Source of the DNA: Gammaproteobacteria bacterium
GTDB lineage: Bacteria > Pseudomonadota > Gammaproteobacteria > Pseudomonadales > Azotimanducaceae_A
Direction: 5' to 3'
DNA length: 12,476 bases
Assembly: GCA_002714125.1 (NCBI GenBank)
Contig: PAWP01000053.1
Coordinates: 1-12,476, forward strand
The notes under the pieces were generated by a model. The model saw nothing but the letters and a program-made list of their open reading frames with translations. It ran no database searches and had not been told where the DNA came from. Shown here piece after piece: positions 6,709 to 12,476 of this stretch. The translations under genes were made by a program, and so were the position numbers. Position 1 is the first letter of the stretch, and each line of letters begins with the position of its first letter.

Positions 6709-7563
6709 TCAGTGTTTGATCACGCCCGGCGTATCCGCGTAGCCAAGATACGCAACGCGCCTGAAGCCTAGGTCCATGTCTGGTGCCGTTACACTGATAT
6801 TGCAACCATCGACGAGGTTGAAGCCCTCAAGTTGGGCAACATTATGCCGCATCGCTTTGCTTGCGGGTTGGCGCAACTCGACTTCGAACTCGTAGGGACC
6901 ACATGTTTCCAGGGCCTGGTATGCGCCGCTCCGCGCTCGGCGTACCGTCTGTTCGGCCGCTGCCTGAATCATGGGTCGTGCTCGTGCAGGGGGTATGACC
7001 TGGCCTGACTCGCGCCCAAACGCTTGTTTGACAACAACGGCATCTGCCCAGGGGCAGCGCGCGCGGACCTGTTCAGCAACAATCTGATCTCCACTTACAA
7101 GCCCCACGGGCACACCCAACTCGCCGGCGCGGATGGCAAAAAAGTCTGGCTCGCCGATGGGTTCGCCAGCGAGTTGAACAAGTTTGAAAACGCCATAGGA
7201 GATGGTGTGCGCCATGATCCCCGGATACGAGCCCGCACGACCGTGGTGTCCGATCAACATTACAACGCCTGTATTGGCGTCGAGTCCAGCCATGGTCGTG
7301 GCACCGGGGCGGCCCGCGCCTCGGATTACCGAGCAACGCGGATCGATCTTGTCCATACGCAGAACGCAGAGGTCTTCGACCCCGTGGTTTTCCTCGACGA
7401 CCACTTCGGTTGCGCCGCCGCGCAGGGCGCCTTCGATAGCGGCGTTGGTATCTAGGGTCATAAGCTCGCGATTGAGTTCGAAGTCGATTCCCGCGGCAGA
7501 GACGTCCGGCCAACGCACAAGGCCGCTGATCCCTTCCATATCGACACTGATGAAAACCTTCAT
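6709..7563 (-). CDS. M55 family D-aminopeptidase (DppA-like)
   Basis: A 284-aa zinc peptidase of the M55 family. Bacillus DppA is a self-compartmentalising decamer that releases N-terminal D-amino acids. The N-terminus KVFISVDMEGISG supplies the zinc-ligand pair Asp8 and Glu10. His60 lies in EENHG, where most members have DSHG. The GHHGRAG segment (105-111) supplies the next His. MAHT (117-120) holds the candidate catalytic His119, and the IGE at 136-138 the last acidic ligand. Length is normal for the family. ATG 7563 is preceded by GAGAGG 7 nt upstream. It is convergent with the ferredoxin gene and divergent from PhyH gene 2, about 100 bp away. It lacks the dipeptide ABC transporter that often accompanies dppA, so the symbol is not given. 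Family assignment is strong; the exact substrate is unknown. Confidence 0.93.
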   Translation of the reverse strand: MKVFISVDMEGISGLVRWPDVSAAGIDFELNRELMTLDTNAAIEGALRGGATEVVVEENHGVEDLCVLRMDKIDPRCSVIRGAGRPGATTMAGLDANTGVVMLIGHHGRAGSYPGIMAHTISYGVFKLVQLAGEPIGEPDFFAIRAGELGVPVGLVSGDQIVAEQVRARCPWADAVVVKQAFGRESGQVIPPARARPMIQAAAEQTVRRARSGAYQALETCGPYEFEVELRQPASKAMRHNVAQLEGFNLVDGCNISVTAPDMDLGFRRVAYLGYADTPGVIKH

Positions 7564-7581
7564 GGCTTGGCCTCTCGCTGT

Positions 7582-7587
7582 TATAAC
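7582..7587 (+). promoter_or_regulatory. -10-like TATAAC within palindrome GTTATAAC, divergent M55/PhyH2 region
   Basis: TATAAC matches five of six -10 positions and lies in an 8-bp palindrome (7580-7587). Read on the plus strand it would start a transcript about 70 nt before the GTG of PhyH gene 2. A weak -35 (TTCATG, 7559-7564) would overlap the M55 start codon. On the minus strand it is too close to the M55 ATG to serve as its -10. Weak call. Confidence 0.25.
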
Positions 7588-7665
7588 GCCCGGATGATTC
7601 TGCCACTAAGTCACGCATGCAAGTCGCGCAGTAGACTAGGTGGGGAACAGTATTGGGAGAAGCAC

Positions 7666-8478
7666 GTGCTGAGGGCGGAACAGAAGGCTGCGTATGCGCG
7701 CGACGGTTACTTCATACTTCGGGGGTTGTTCAATGCGACCGAGGTTGGCGAGCTCAAGGCAGCAATGGCAGAACTGCTCGCCCCGCTGAGGCCGTCGGAT
7801 CGCTCAGCTGACATTGGCTTTGATCCTTGGCAGCAGCTAGCGCCAGCGTTAGCACCGGCTGGTGATGACGTGAATCCTCATCGTGTGATCTACATGAATG
7901 ACCTGCACCTGCGGCATCCGCGGTTGAACGCGCACATGCGCTCAGTCAGGATCGCGTCATTGTTTTGCGAGCTGTGGGAAGCGGACATTGACGCTTTTCA
8001 GAGCGCGGCGGTGATCAAGCCGCCCGGGCAGGACAACGAATACCACGGCTGGCATCAGGACATGCAGGACTACGTGCCGCTATCCAGCGATCGTAATGGC
8101 TGCATTATCACCTACCTGCACGAGATGGGGAGGGACACTGGCGGTACCTCATTGGTCCCCGGCACCCACACTAGCCCGCTCGACGCACTGCCCAAGAGGA
8201 CCTATACACCGGTCTCCGGTTGGCCGGACAAACTGATGAAACGTGGGATCGATGGGTTCGACCCGGGCACCGCGAACGTGCTTGCGCCAGACTTCTTGCC
8301 GGGTGACGCGCTTATCTTCCACTCGAGTCTTTACCATCGCGCCAACTCAAACTCCGATGCTGACTCGAAGATCGGCCTCATCAATGTCTACATGGCTGAG
8401 GACTGCATTGACGTGAACGGGCGAAATCAATTCAAAGCGGGTGATGTAAGGATCACACGGGGCCGCGTCCTGCTGTGA
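7666..8478 (+). CDS. Phytanoyl-CoA dioxygenase (PhyH) family 2-oxoglutarate/Fe(II) oxygenase 2
   Basis: A 270-aa non-heme iron oxygenase. The triad is visible as WHQD (His130, Asp132) and SLYHRANSN (His224). GGTSLVPGTHTSPL (159-172) is the PhyH 'PGTH' strand, and LPGDALIFHSSLYH is the typical strand leading to the distal His. The residue eleven positions after the distal His, which binds 2-oxoglutarate and is Arg in the other two PhyH proteins here, is Lys235. I choose GTG 7666, with GGAG 6 nt upstream, because the protein then opens LRAEQKAAYARDGYFILRGLF like other family members. In-frame TTG 7567 or ATG 7594 would add 33 or 24 residues that do not resemble the family and have no clear ribosome site. 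It is divergent from M55 and convergent with the alpha/beta hydrolase. The substrate is unknown. Confidence 0.9.
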   Translation: MLRAEQKAAYARDGYFILRGLFNATEVGELKAAMAELLAPLRPSDRSADIGFDPWQQLAPALAPAGDDVNPHRVIYMNDLHLRHPRLNAHMRSVRIASLFCELWEADIDAFQSAAVIKPPGQDNEYHGWHQDMQDYVPLSSDRNGCIITYLHEMGRDTGGTSLVPGTHTSPLDALPKRTYTPVSGWPDKLMKRGIDGFDPGTANVLAPDFLPGDALIFHSSLYHRANSNSDADSKIGLINVYMAEDCIDVNGRNQFKAGDVRITRGRVLL

Positions 8479-8505
8479 AACAGGGACCAGCCGATTCAGT
8501 AGGGA

Positions 8506-8522
8506 GTCCCATGTTCTGGGAC
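8506..8522. terminator. Weak hairpin between convergent PhyH2 and hydrolase genes
   Basis: GTCCCA (8506-8511) pairs with TGGGAC (8517-8522) around a 5-nt loop, 28 bp after the PhyH2 stop. It is followed by ATTTAG, with no real U-tract. It could mark transcript ends, but as an intrinsic terminator it is weak. The remaining ~95 bp to the hydrolase stop shows no gene. Confidence 0.35.
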
Positions 8523-8618
8523 ATTTAGCTCGCCTGTCCAACAGGGCAAGAGCGGACCTTGGTCATGGTCTCTGGGAGCGTGCTGTTGTCGTCAAAGAAT
8601 CGAGGGTTACAGCTTTGT

Positions 8619-9377
8619 TCAGGTGCTTGTTTCCAGATTGTCATGGAAGTTGATGAAGCGTTCCAGGGCGATGTCGGGACGTTCCAGAATGCCATTGTGG
8701 CCAACGTCTTCCAGTACCGAAAGCTGCGCGTTCTCGGCCCGTTCGGCGATAACGCGGCTCGAGACGAGATTGGGGTCGAGGGAACCGGTGCCAATCAGCA
8801 AGGGCATCGTCAGCCGGTCGACTACGGAGGCGAGGTCAAACTTGCGTAACGCAAGCATCGCAGAGCCAACCGTGTCGGGATTGGCGTGATCTTTCATGCC
8901 GACCGGGGGCGATGGTACTTTGATTCCGGCTGCCTGTTGTCGGGCAGCGGCCAGCTTAGAGCCTTTGCGCTGTGCTTCGACATCAGGCAGATCGAGATTG
9001 GCGGCATATAAGGCCGCTGACATCACGCGTTCGTTGTTCAATGCGCAGAACACAATCGCCGGGCGGCTACCCCAGGATTGGGACCAGACGTGGCAGGCAG
9101 CAATCCCAAGTTGGTCGAGCACGCGGCGGGCATCAGCGGCGTATTGTTCGAAGGTGAACTGAGGATCGTCCGCATCGTGGCTGCCGGGGGCCGCGGCACT
9201 CTGGCCAACTCCGCGTATATCAATGCGGATGGTGTGGAAGCGCGGCGTGATCTGGACTACTAGATGATCCCAGACACGTAGCGACGAACTGCCGTTGGGC
9301 CAGAGTAGCAACGCAGGCGCGGTGTCCGGCCCGTCGGTTTCGACGTAGAGTCTGGCGCCGCCATGCTCAATGAACAT
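8619..9377 (-). CDS. Alpha/beta hydrolase fold enzyme (enol-lactonase-like)
   Basis: A 252-aa alpha/beta hydrolase. The candidate catalytic triad is Ser101 in the nucleophile elbow SQSWG (99-103; the usual first Gly of GxSxG is Ser), Asp201 in GTGSLDPN and His227 in DVGHNG. The opening MFIEHGGARLYVETDG, the LLWPNGSSSLRVWD oxyanion-hole region and RIDIRGVGQS resemble 3-oxoadipate enol-lactonase and related esterases or lactonases. I start at ATG 9377; an upstream in-frame start at 9497 would add 40 residues that overlap the preceding PhyH gene and are not family-like. It begins 25 bp after the stop of PhyH gene 3 on the same strand, so the two are almost surely co-transcribed and may act in sequence (hydroxylation, then hydrolysis). 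The Shine-Dalgarno is poor, and a small inverted repeat lies in the gap. Substrate unknown. Confidence 0.9.
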   Translation of the reverse strand: MFIEHGGARLYVETDGPDTAPALLLWPNGSSSLRVWDHLVVQITPRFHTIRIDIRGVGQSAAAPGSHDADDPQFTFEQYAADARRVLDQLGIAACHVWSQSWGSRPAIVFCALNNERVMSAALYAANLDLPDVEAQRKGSKLAAARQQAAGIKVPSPPVGMKDHANPDTVGSAMLALRKFDLASVVDRLTMPLLIGTGSLDPNLVSSRVIAERAENAQLSVLEDVGHNGILERPDIALERFINFHDNLETST

Positions 9378-9387
9378 CTGCCGCTGT

Positions 9388-9400
9388 GTCACTTTGTGAC
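9388..9400 (-). repeat. Small inverted repeat GTCAC-AAA-GTGAC between PhyH3 and the hydrolase
   Basis: A perfect 5-bp stem with a 3-nt spacer occupies half of the 25-bp gap between the PhyH3 stop and the hydrolase ATG. It sits just upstream of the hydrolase start and could form a small mRNA hairpin that affects re-initiation. It is too short to count as a terminator. Confidence 0.3.
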
Positions 9401-9402
9401 GC

Positions 9403-10272
9403 TTAGTCGAAGCGGCCGACAAGTGGCTTCGCGTTCGCGAAGTTGGGGCCCTCGCGTCCGAAGCCCAGGAAGTTATTAACCCCCAGCAGGTTGGCAAACT
9501 CTGGTGGATTACGATCCAGCATCTCCTCTGTCACGCCTTCACGGATGAGTTCCTGGGTGCGGATGTAAGAGCGGCAATAGGCTACCGCCGCGTTGACCCT
9601 TAGCCCGGGGACCTTGCGCTCATAGGCGCCGTGCCAGGTGTTGCCCGCGCAGACAACCACTGAGCCGGCCTTCATCTCAAGCGGTATGCAGTCCTTGTTC
9701 TGATAGACGTCGCTCTCACGTTTCGCGGCCGGTCGGCGCATCAGATGATTGCTCCCGGGCACTACGGCAAAAGCGCCGTGATCGCGTTTGTAGTCGACGA
9801 GCGCGTAATTCGCGACGGAGACCGAGACGGGGTCGGAGAGCTGTAGTGTCCACTGATCGGTATGTAGTGGTAGTGCCGGGTCGCCTTTGGCCCGGACGTG
9901 CGAGTAGATTGTTGAGAGCACCATGCTACGCCCAAGCAGATATTGCATAAGCGCAACGGTGTACGGATTCTGTGCCAACTTTTCAAAAACAGGGTCTTCA
10001 TAAAGCAGGTAAGACCCTTCTCGCAACTTGCCGCCGTCCCAGGTGTCGAGGTTGGGTAGGTCAATGCCGCCCTTGTCGGCGGACTGCCGGATAATAACCT
10101 CGCGCATCGCTTCGACCTGATCAATCGGCACCGCGTTTTCGACCACTGTGTACCCATTTTCTTCGAGTTCGATAAGGTTGGCTTCGAGCCCGAGACGCCG
10201 AATCTCGCCAAACACGAGCTCTCTCGAGGTGGCTTCACCTTGGTTTGGCGCTTCCTTGGCTGCTTCGGACAT
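9403..10272 (-). CDS. Phytanoyl-CoA dioxygenase (PhyH) family 2-oxoglutarate/Fe(II) oxygenase 3
   Basis: A 289-aa non-heme iron oxygenase. LHTDQW supplies His137 and Asp139, NTWHGAY supplies His214, and Arg225, eleven residues later, is the expected 2-oxoglutarate ligand. DHGAFAVVPGSNH (164-176) is the family's 'PGSxH' strand, and GSVVVCAGNTWHG leads to the distal His. The N-terminus has a roughly 35-residue polar, charged lead before ENGYTVVENAVP, where typical PhyH homology begins, and the C-terminus has an extra tail ending in LVGRFD. ATG 10272 is the only sensible start, though its ribosome site is weak (GATGAG). It is the first gene of a two-gene unit with the alpha/beta hydrolase and is divergent from the amidohydrolase gene across 168 bp. 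It is clearly different in sequence from the other two PhyH proteins here, so the three are not recent duplicates. Confidence 0.92.
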   Translation of the reverse strand: MSEAAKEAPNQGEATSRELVFGEIRRLGLEANLIELEENGYTVVENAVPIDQVEAMREVIIRQSADKGGIDLPNLDTWDGGKLREGSYLLYEDPVFEKLAQNPYTVALMQYLLGRSMVLSTIYSHVRAKGDPALPLHTDQWTLQLSDPVSVSVANYALVDYKRDHGAFAVVPGSNHLMRRPAAKRESDVYQNKDCIPLEMKAGSVVVCAGNTWHGAYERKVPGLRVNAAVAYCRSYIRTQELIREGVTEEMLDRNPPEFANLLGVNNFLGFGREGPNFANAKPLVGRFD

Positions 10273-10379
10273 AGGGGCTCATCAGGTGACTGAAGGACAG
10301 CTTACAGACTAGCCCCGCGCAGTTTTGTCCGCAACCTTGGCCGAGCTAATGACTAACGAAACCGATTCCAACTCCGGGC

Positions 10380-10410
10380 TTGCCTGCGGCTGGGTAAAAC
10401 CCCTTAGAAT
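10380..10410 (+). promoter_or_regulatory. Candidate promoter for the amidohydrolase gene
   Basis: TAGAAT (10405-10410, five of six to TATAAT) has TTGCCT (10380-10385, four of six to TTGACA) 19 bp upstream. The predicted transcript would begin near 10417 and include GGAAGAG before the ATG at 10441. The spacing is at the long end of the allowed range. Confidence 0.35.
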
Positions 10411-10440
10411 TGGCCGACATAATTGGAAGAGCACCAACCC

Positions 10441-11463
10441 ATGAGCTTTGCGGAAAACGGGGCTATCGATTCTTTCATCGCGGCAGAGACGCCTGAGGAA
10501 GTCCTCGAACCGGATCTGCCCATCATCGACCCGCATCATCATCTGTGGGACCTTCGGACCTTCGACACTGAGCCGCATTTCAGTTTCGAGCAGAACGTTT
10601 ACTTCTGCGAAGAGATCATGGCTGATCTGAATGCAGGCGGGCACAACGTGGTACAGACCGTGTTTGCCCAATGTGGGGCGTTCTACAGGGCCGATGGTCC
10701 CGATCATATGAAGTGCGTGGGTGAAACCGAGTTTGTGCATGGTATCGCGGCAATGAGTGCGTCCGGCTACTACGGTGACGCCCGCCTTTGTACTGGCATT
10801 TTCGGGACTGCGGACCTGCGCCCTGGTGCATCGGAGTCGCGTGCGGTACTGCAGGCACACATGGCCGCCTCGCCATACTTTCGCGGTATCCGCAGTGGTT
10901 TCCCCGGTGATCTTGACGCGCAGTTTCTGGCCGGATATTCGGTACTTGCCGAGCTGGGGCTTGCCTATGACAACTATTCGCCGGATGTGGAGCGGTTACC
11001 AACGCTTGCGAAGCTCGCCGATACCCAACCGGATGTACCAGTGATTGTTAACCATCTGGGTGGTCGGGTTGATCCTGATGCGAGCGAGTCGGAACAGGCC
11101 ACGTGGCGTGCAAATATCGACGCCATTGCAAAGTCGCCCAATGCGGTCATTAAGGTGGGCGGCGCGCAGCAACGGGTGGGTCCCTGGGAACCACCTTTTC
11201 ACATGCACCAGCGTGAAGTGCCAATATCGTCTGAGGAGCTCTGCGAACTGCTTTGGCCCTGGTACGCTTATGTGATCGAGGCTTTTGGGCCTGAACGCTG
11301 TATGTTTGAGAGCAACTTTCCGGTGGACAAGGAGTGTGTGTCGTATCGCACGCTCTGGAACACTTTCAAGCGTATTGCGGCCAAGGCTGGTCTGTCCGAG
11401 TCGGAGAAGACCGCAATGTTCAGCGGCACGGCGGCGCGGGTCTACAAACTTGATGCACCCTGA
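10441..11463 (+). CDS. Amidohydrolase family 2 (COG3618-type, lactonase-like) metal-dependent hydrolase
   Basis: A 340-aa TIM-barrel amidohydrolase. The family hydrolyses lactones or C-N bonds, or decarboxylates aromatic acids, in the cytoplasm. IIDPHHHLWD gives the HxH motif (His32, His34) after strand 1, VNHLGG gives His205, and MFESNFPVDK near residues 288-297 is the strand-8 motif. In many relatives this reads SD.P with a metal-site Asp; here it is Asn292 with an Asp at 296, a variant I recall from L-fuconolactonase-like proteins. ATG 10441 has GGAAGAG 9 nt upstream, so it is preferred to the in-frame TTG at 10423. The aldo/keto-reductase-like gene follows 99 bp later on the same strand without a visible terminator, so co-transcription is likely. 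The substrate is unknown. Confidence 0.91.
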   Translation: MSFAENGAIDSFIAAETPEEVLEPDLPIIDPHHHLWDLRTFDTEPHFSFEQNVYFCEEIMADLNAGGHNVVQTVFAQCGAFYRADGPDHMKCVGETEFVHGIAAMSASGYYGDARLCTGIFGTADLRPGASESRAVLQAHMAASPYFRGIRSGFPGDLDAQFLAGYSVLAELGLAYDNYSPDVERLPTLAKLADTQPDVPVIVNHLGGRVDPDASESEQATWRANIDAIAKSPNAVIKVGGAQQRVGPWEPPFHMHQREVPISSEELCELLWPWYAYVIEAFGPERCMFESNFPVDKECVSYRTLWNTFKRIAAKAGLSESEKTAMFSGTAARVYKLDAP

Positions 11464-11562
11464 TAACGCCAGGCGGCAGAGCGTGCTCGTTCCGGGAAGC
11501 CAGTGGCAAAGGCGGAGCGCAGCGACGTGCGCGCGGTTCAGCAAAAAACAAAGGACACCACT

Positions 11563-12441
11563 ATGAGCGAGAATTTTCTGGATCGGCGCGAAATCGGCAA
11601 GACCGGGTTGACCACCGGCCGTATTGGTATTGGCTCAACGTTCGACGCGAGCTGTGAGGTCATCGAGTCGGCCTTTGATCGTGGCGTGAATTATCTTTAC
11701 TGGGGCACGGTACGCCAGCCGGACTTCGCCAAGGCGATCCGCAATCTCACAGTGCAACACCGCGATGAACTGGTGCTCACAATTCAGTCTTATTCGGAAG
11801 ACCCCGGGACGATCGAGGCTGAGGTGCAGGAAGCGCTTGCGAGCGGCGGGGTTGAAAACGTCGATTTCCTGCTGCTGGGCAACCATGCGCAGCAGCCCCA
11901 CGATGGCTACTACGAAGTATTCGAGAAAATGCGCGACAAGGGCACCGTGCGCTTTCTGTCTCTGTCGAGTCATAACCGGCCCATGCTGCCAACGCTGTTA
12001 GAGGCGCATGCAAAGGGCGAAACGCCGATTGACCTGCTGATGCTGCGGTACAACCCCGTGCACCGTGGCGCCGAGAAAGATGTCTTCCCGTTTGTGCCTG
12101 AAACGGGCGGGCCGTTCATCACCACCTACACCTCGACGCGCTGGGGGCACCTTGTTGACGCGGCGAAGATGCCGCCGGGCGATGAGCCAGTCAGCGGCAG
12201 GGATTGTTATCGCTATGCGCTGTCGCATCCGGCGGTGGACATGGTGACTGCGGGCCCCGCGAACGCAGAACAGATGGATCAGGCGCTCGCTGCGCTCGAG
12301 AAAGGGCCGCTCGATGCGGATGAGCGCGAACGACTGGAGCGCATTGGCGCACACCTCTACAGCCAGTACGCGCCTCAATATCCGGACCAGGGCGATGCGG
12401 GCGACGTGGCTTCGGGGCTTGCCAAAGGTAAGGAAGACTAA
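11563..12441 (+). CDS. Aldo/keto-reductase-like protein, divergent active site
   Basis: A 292-aa protein with aldo/keto reductase (AKR) TIM-barrel features: RREIGKTGLTTGRIGIGS at the start (8-25), VENVDFLLLG (98-106), KGTVRFLSLSSH (126-137), LRYNPVHRGAE (161-171), and a C-terminal HPAVDMVTAGPANAEQMDQAL (222-242), which matches the NADPH-binding 'ipG..n.eql' region. The AKR tetrad Asp-Tyr-Lys-His seems absent. The FDTA..YG segment reads YLYWGTVR (Tyr46, Arg51), the catalytic Lys position after strand 3 is Gln75, and the His after strand 4 is replaced by Gly-Asn-His. Activity is therefore doubtful or altered. ATG 11563 has AAAGGA 7 nt upstream and fits the family start; the in-frame GTG at 11503 would add 20 unlikely residues. 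It probably shares a transcript with the amidohydrolase. Confidence 0.86.
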   Translation: MSENFLDRREIGKTGLTTGRIGIGSTFDASCEVIESAFDRGVNYLYWGTVRQPDFAKAIRNLTVQHRDELVLTIQSYSEDPGTIEAEVQEALASGGVENVDFLLLGNHAQQPHDGYYEVFEKMRDKGTVRFLSLSSHNRPMLPTLLEAHAKGETPIDLLMLRYNPVHRGAEKDVFPFVPETGGPFITTYTSTRWGHLVDAAKMPPGDEPVSGRDCYRYALSHPAVDMVTAGPANAEQMDQALAALEKGPLDADERERLERIGAHLYSQYAPQYPDQGDAGDVASGLAKGKED

Positions 12442-12476
12442 ACGAAAGCAACCACCTGGGCGCTTGGTCTCCGCGG

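Noticed and set aside
7024..7618. Long ORFs on both strands over the M55 gene (for example 7024-7455 plus).
   Set aside because: The M55 frame has the family motifs and a good ribosome site; the others show no recognisable domain.
7567..7665. N-terminal extension of PhyH2 from TTG 7567 or ATG 7594.
   Set aside because: The extra residues do not resemble PhyH N-termini, and GTG 7666 has a well-placed GGAG.
9378..9497. N-terminal extension of the alpha/beta hydrolase to 292 aa.
   Set aside because: It would overlap the end of PhyH3 by about 95 bp, and the added residues are shadow translation of that gene.
1..12476. CRISPR arrays, insertion sequences, transposase genes and phage genes.
   Set aside because: No regularly spaced repeats, terminal inverted repeats or transposase, integrase or phage-like proteins were seen.

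Overview
The window is a 12.5-kb piece of a moderately GC-rich bacterial chromosome (about 58% by eye). It encodes bacterial-type catabolic and transport proteins on both strands. The left edge carries the 5' part of a monomeric NADP-dependent isocitrate dehydrogenase gene, an enzyme type common in Proteobacteria and Actinobacteria. The rest is rich in phytanoyl-CoA-dioxygenase-like (PhyH) enzymes, luciferase-like and amidohydrolase-2 proteins. This mix suggests an uncultured, probably marine or otherwise environmental, proteobacterium. The taxonomy is inference only: there is no rRNA or complete tRNA in the window.

Layout from left to right: partial isocitrate dehydrogenase (-); a luciferase-like F420/FMN-type oxidoreductase (+) with a good terminator; a 451-bp intergenic stretch with a palindrome, a candidate promoter and a tRNA-Glu-like D-arm fragment; PhyH dioxygenase 1 (+); an MFS exporter or permease (-); a non-canonical Nramp-family transporter (+), whose GTG start overlaps the stop of a six-codon leader ORF; a stand-alone plant-type [2Fe-2S] ferredoxin (+); an M55 D-aminopeptidase (-); PhyH dioxygenase 2 (+); a two-gene operon of PhyH dioxygenase 3 followed by an alpha/beta hydrolase (-); an amidohydrolase-2/lactonase-like enzyme followed by a divergent aldo/keto-reductase-like protein (+).

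The genes look like an accessory catabolic region beside a housekeeping gene. It holds three mutually divergent 2-oxoglutarate/Fe(II) oxygenases, one flavin or F420 oxidoreductase, one ferredoxin, three hydrolases (M55, alpha/beta, amidohydrolase), one reductase-fold protein and two transporters. A plausible reading is uptake followed by oxidation and ring or lactone opening of small organic compounds, but no substrate can be read from the sequence. Strand changes are frequent and no transcription factor gene is present, so the region looks like several short independent transcription units rather than one operon.

The most notable points are: an aldo/keto-reductase fold that seems to have lost the Asp-Tyr-Lys-His catalytic tetrad; an Nramp homologue in which both substrate-site motifs (DPGN in TM1, MPH in TM6) are replaced by SGE-containing motifs; a solo ferredoxin of the phthalate-dioxygenase-reductase type with no reductase or Rieske oxygenase beside it; and one PhyH enzyme with Lys where its two neighbours have the expected 2-oxoglutarate-binding Arg.
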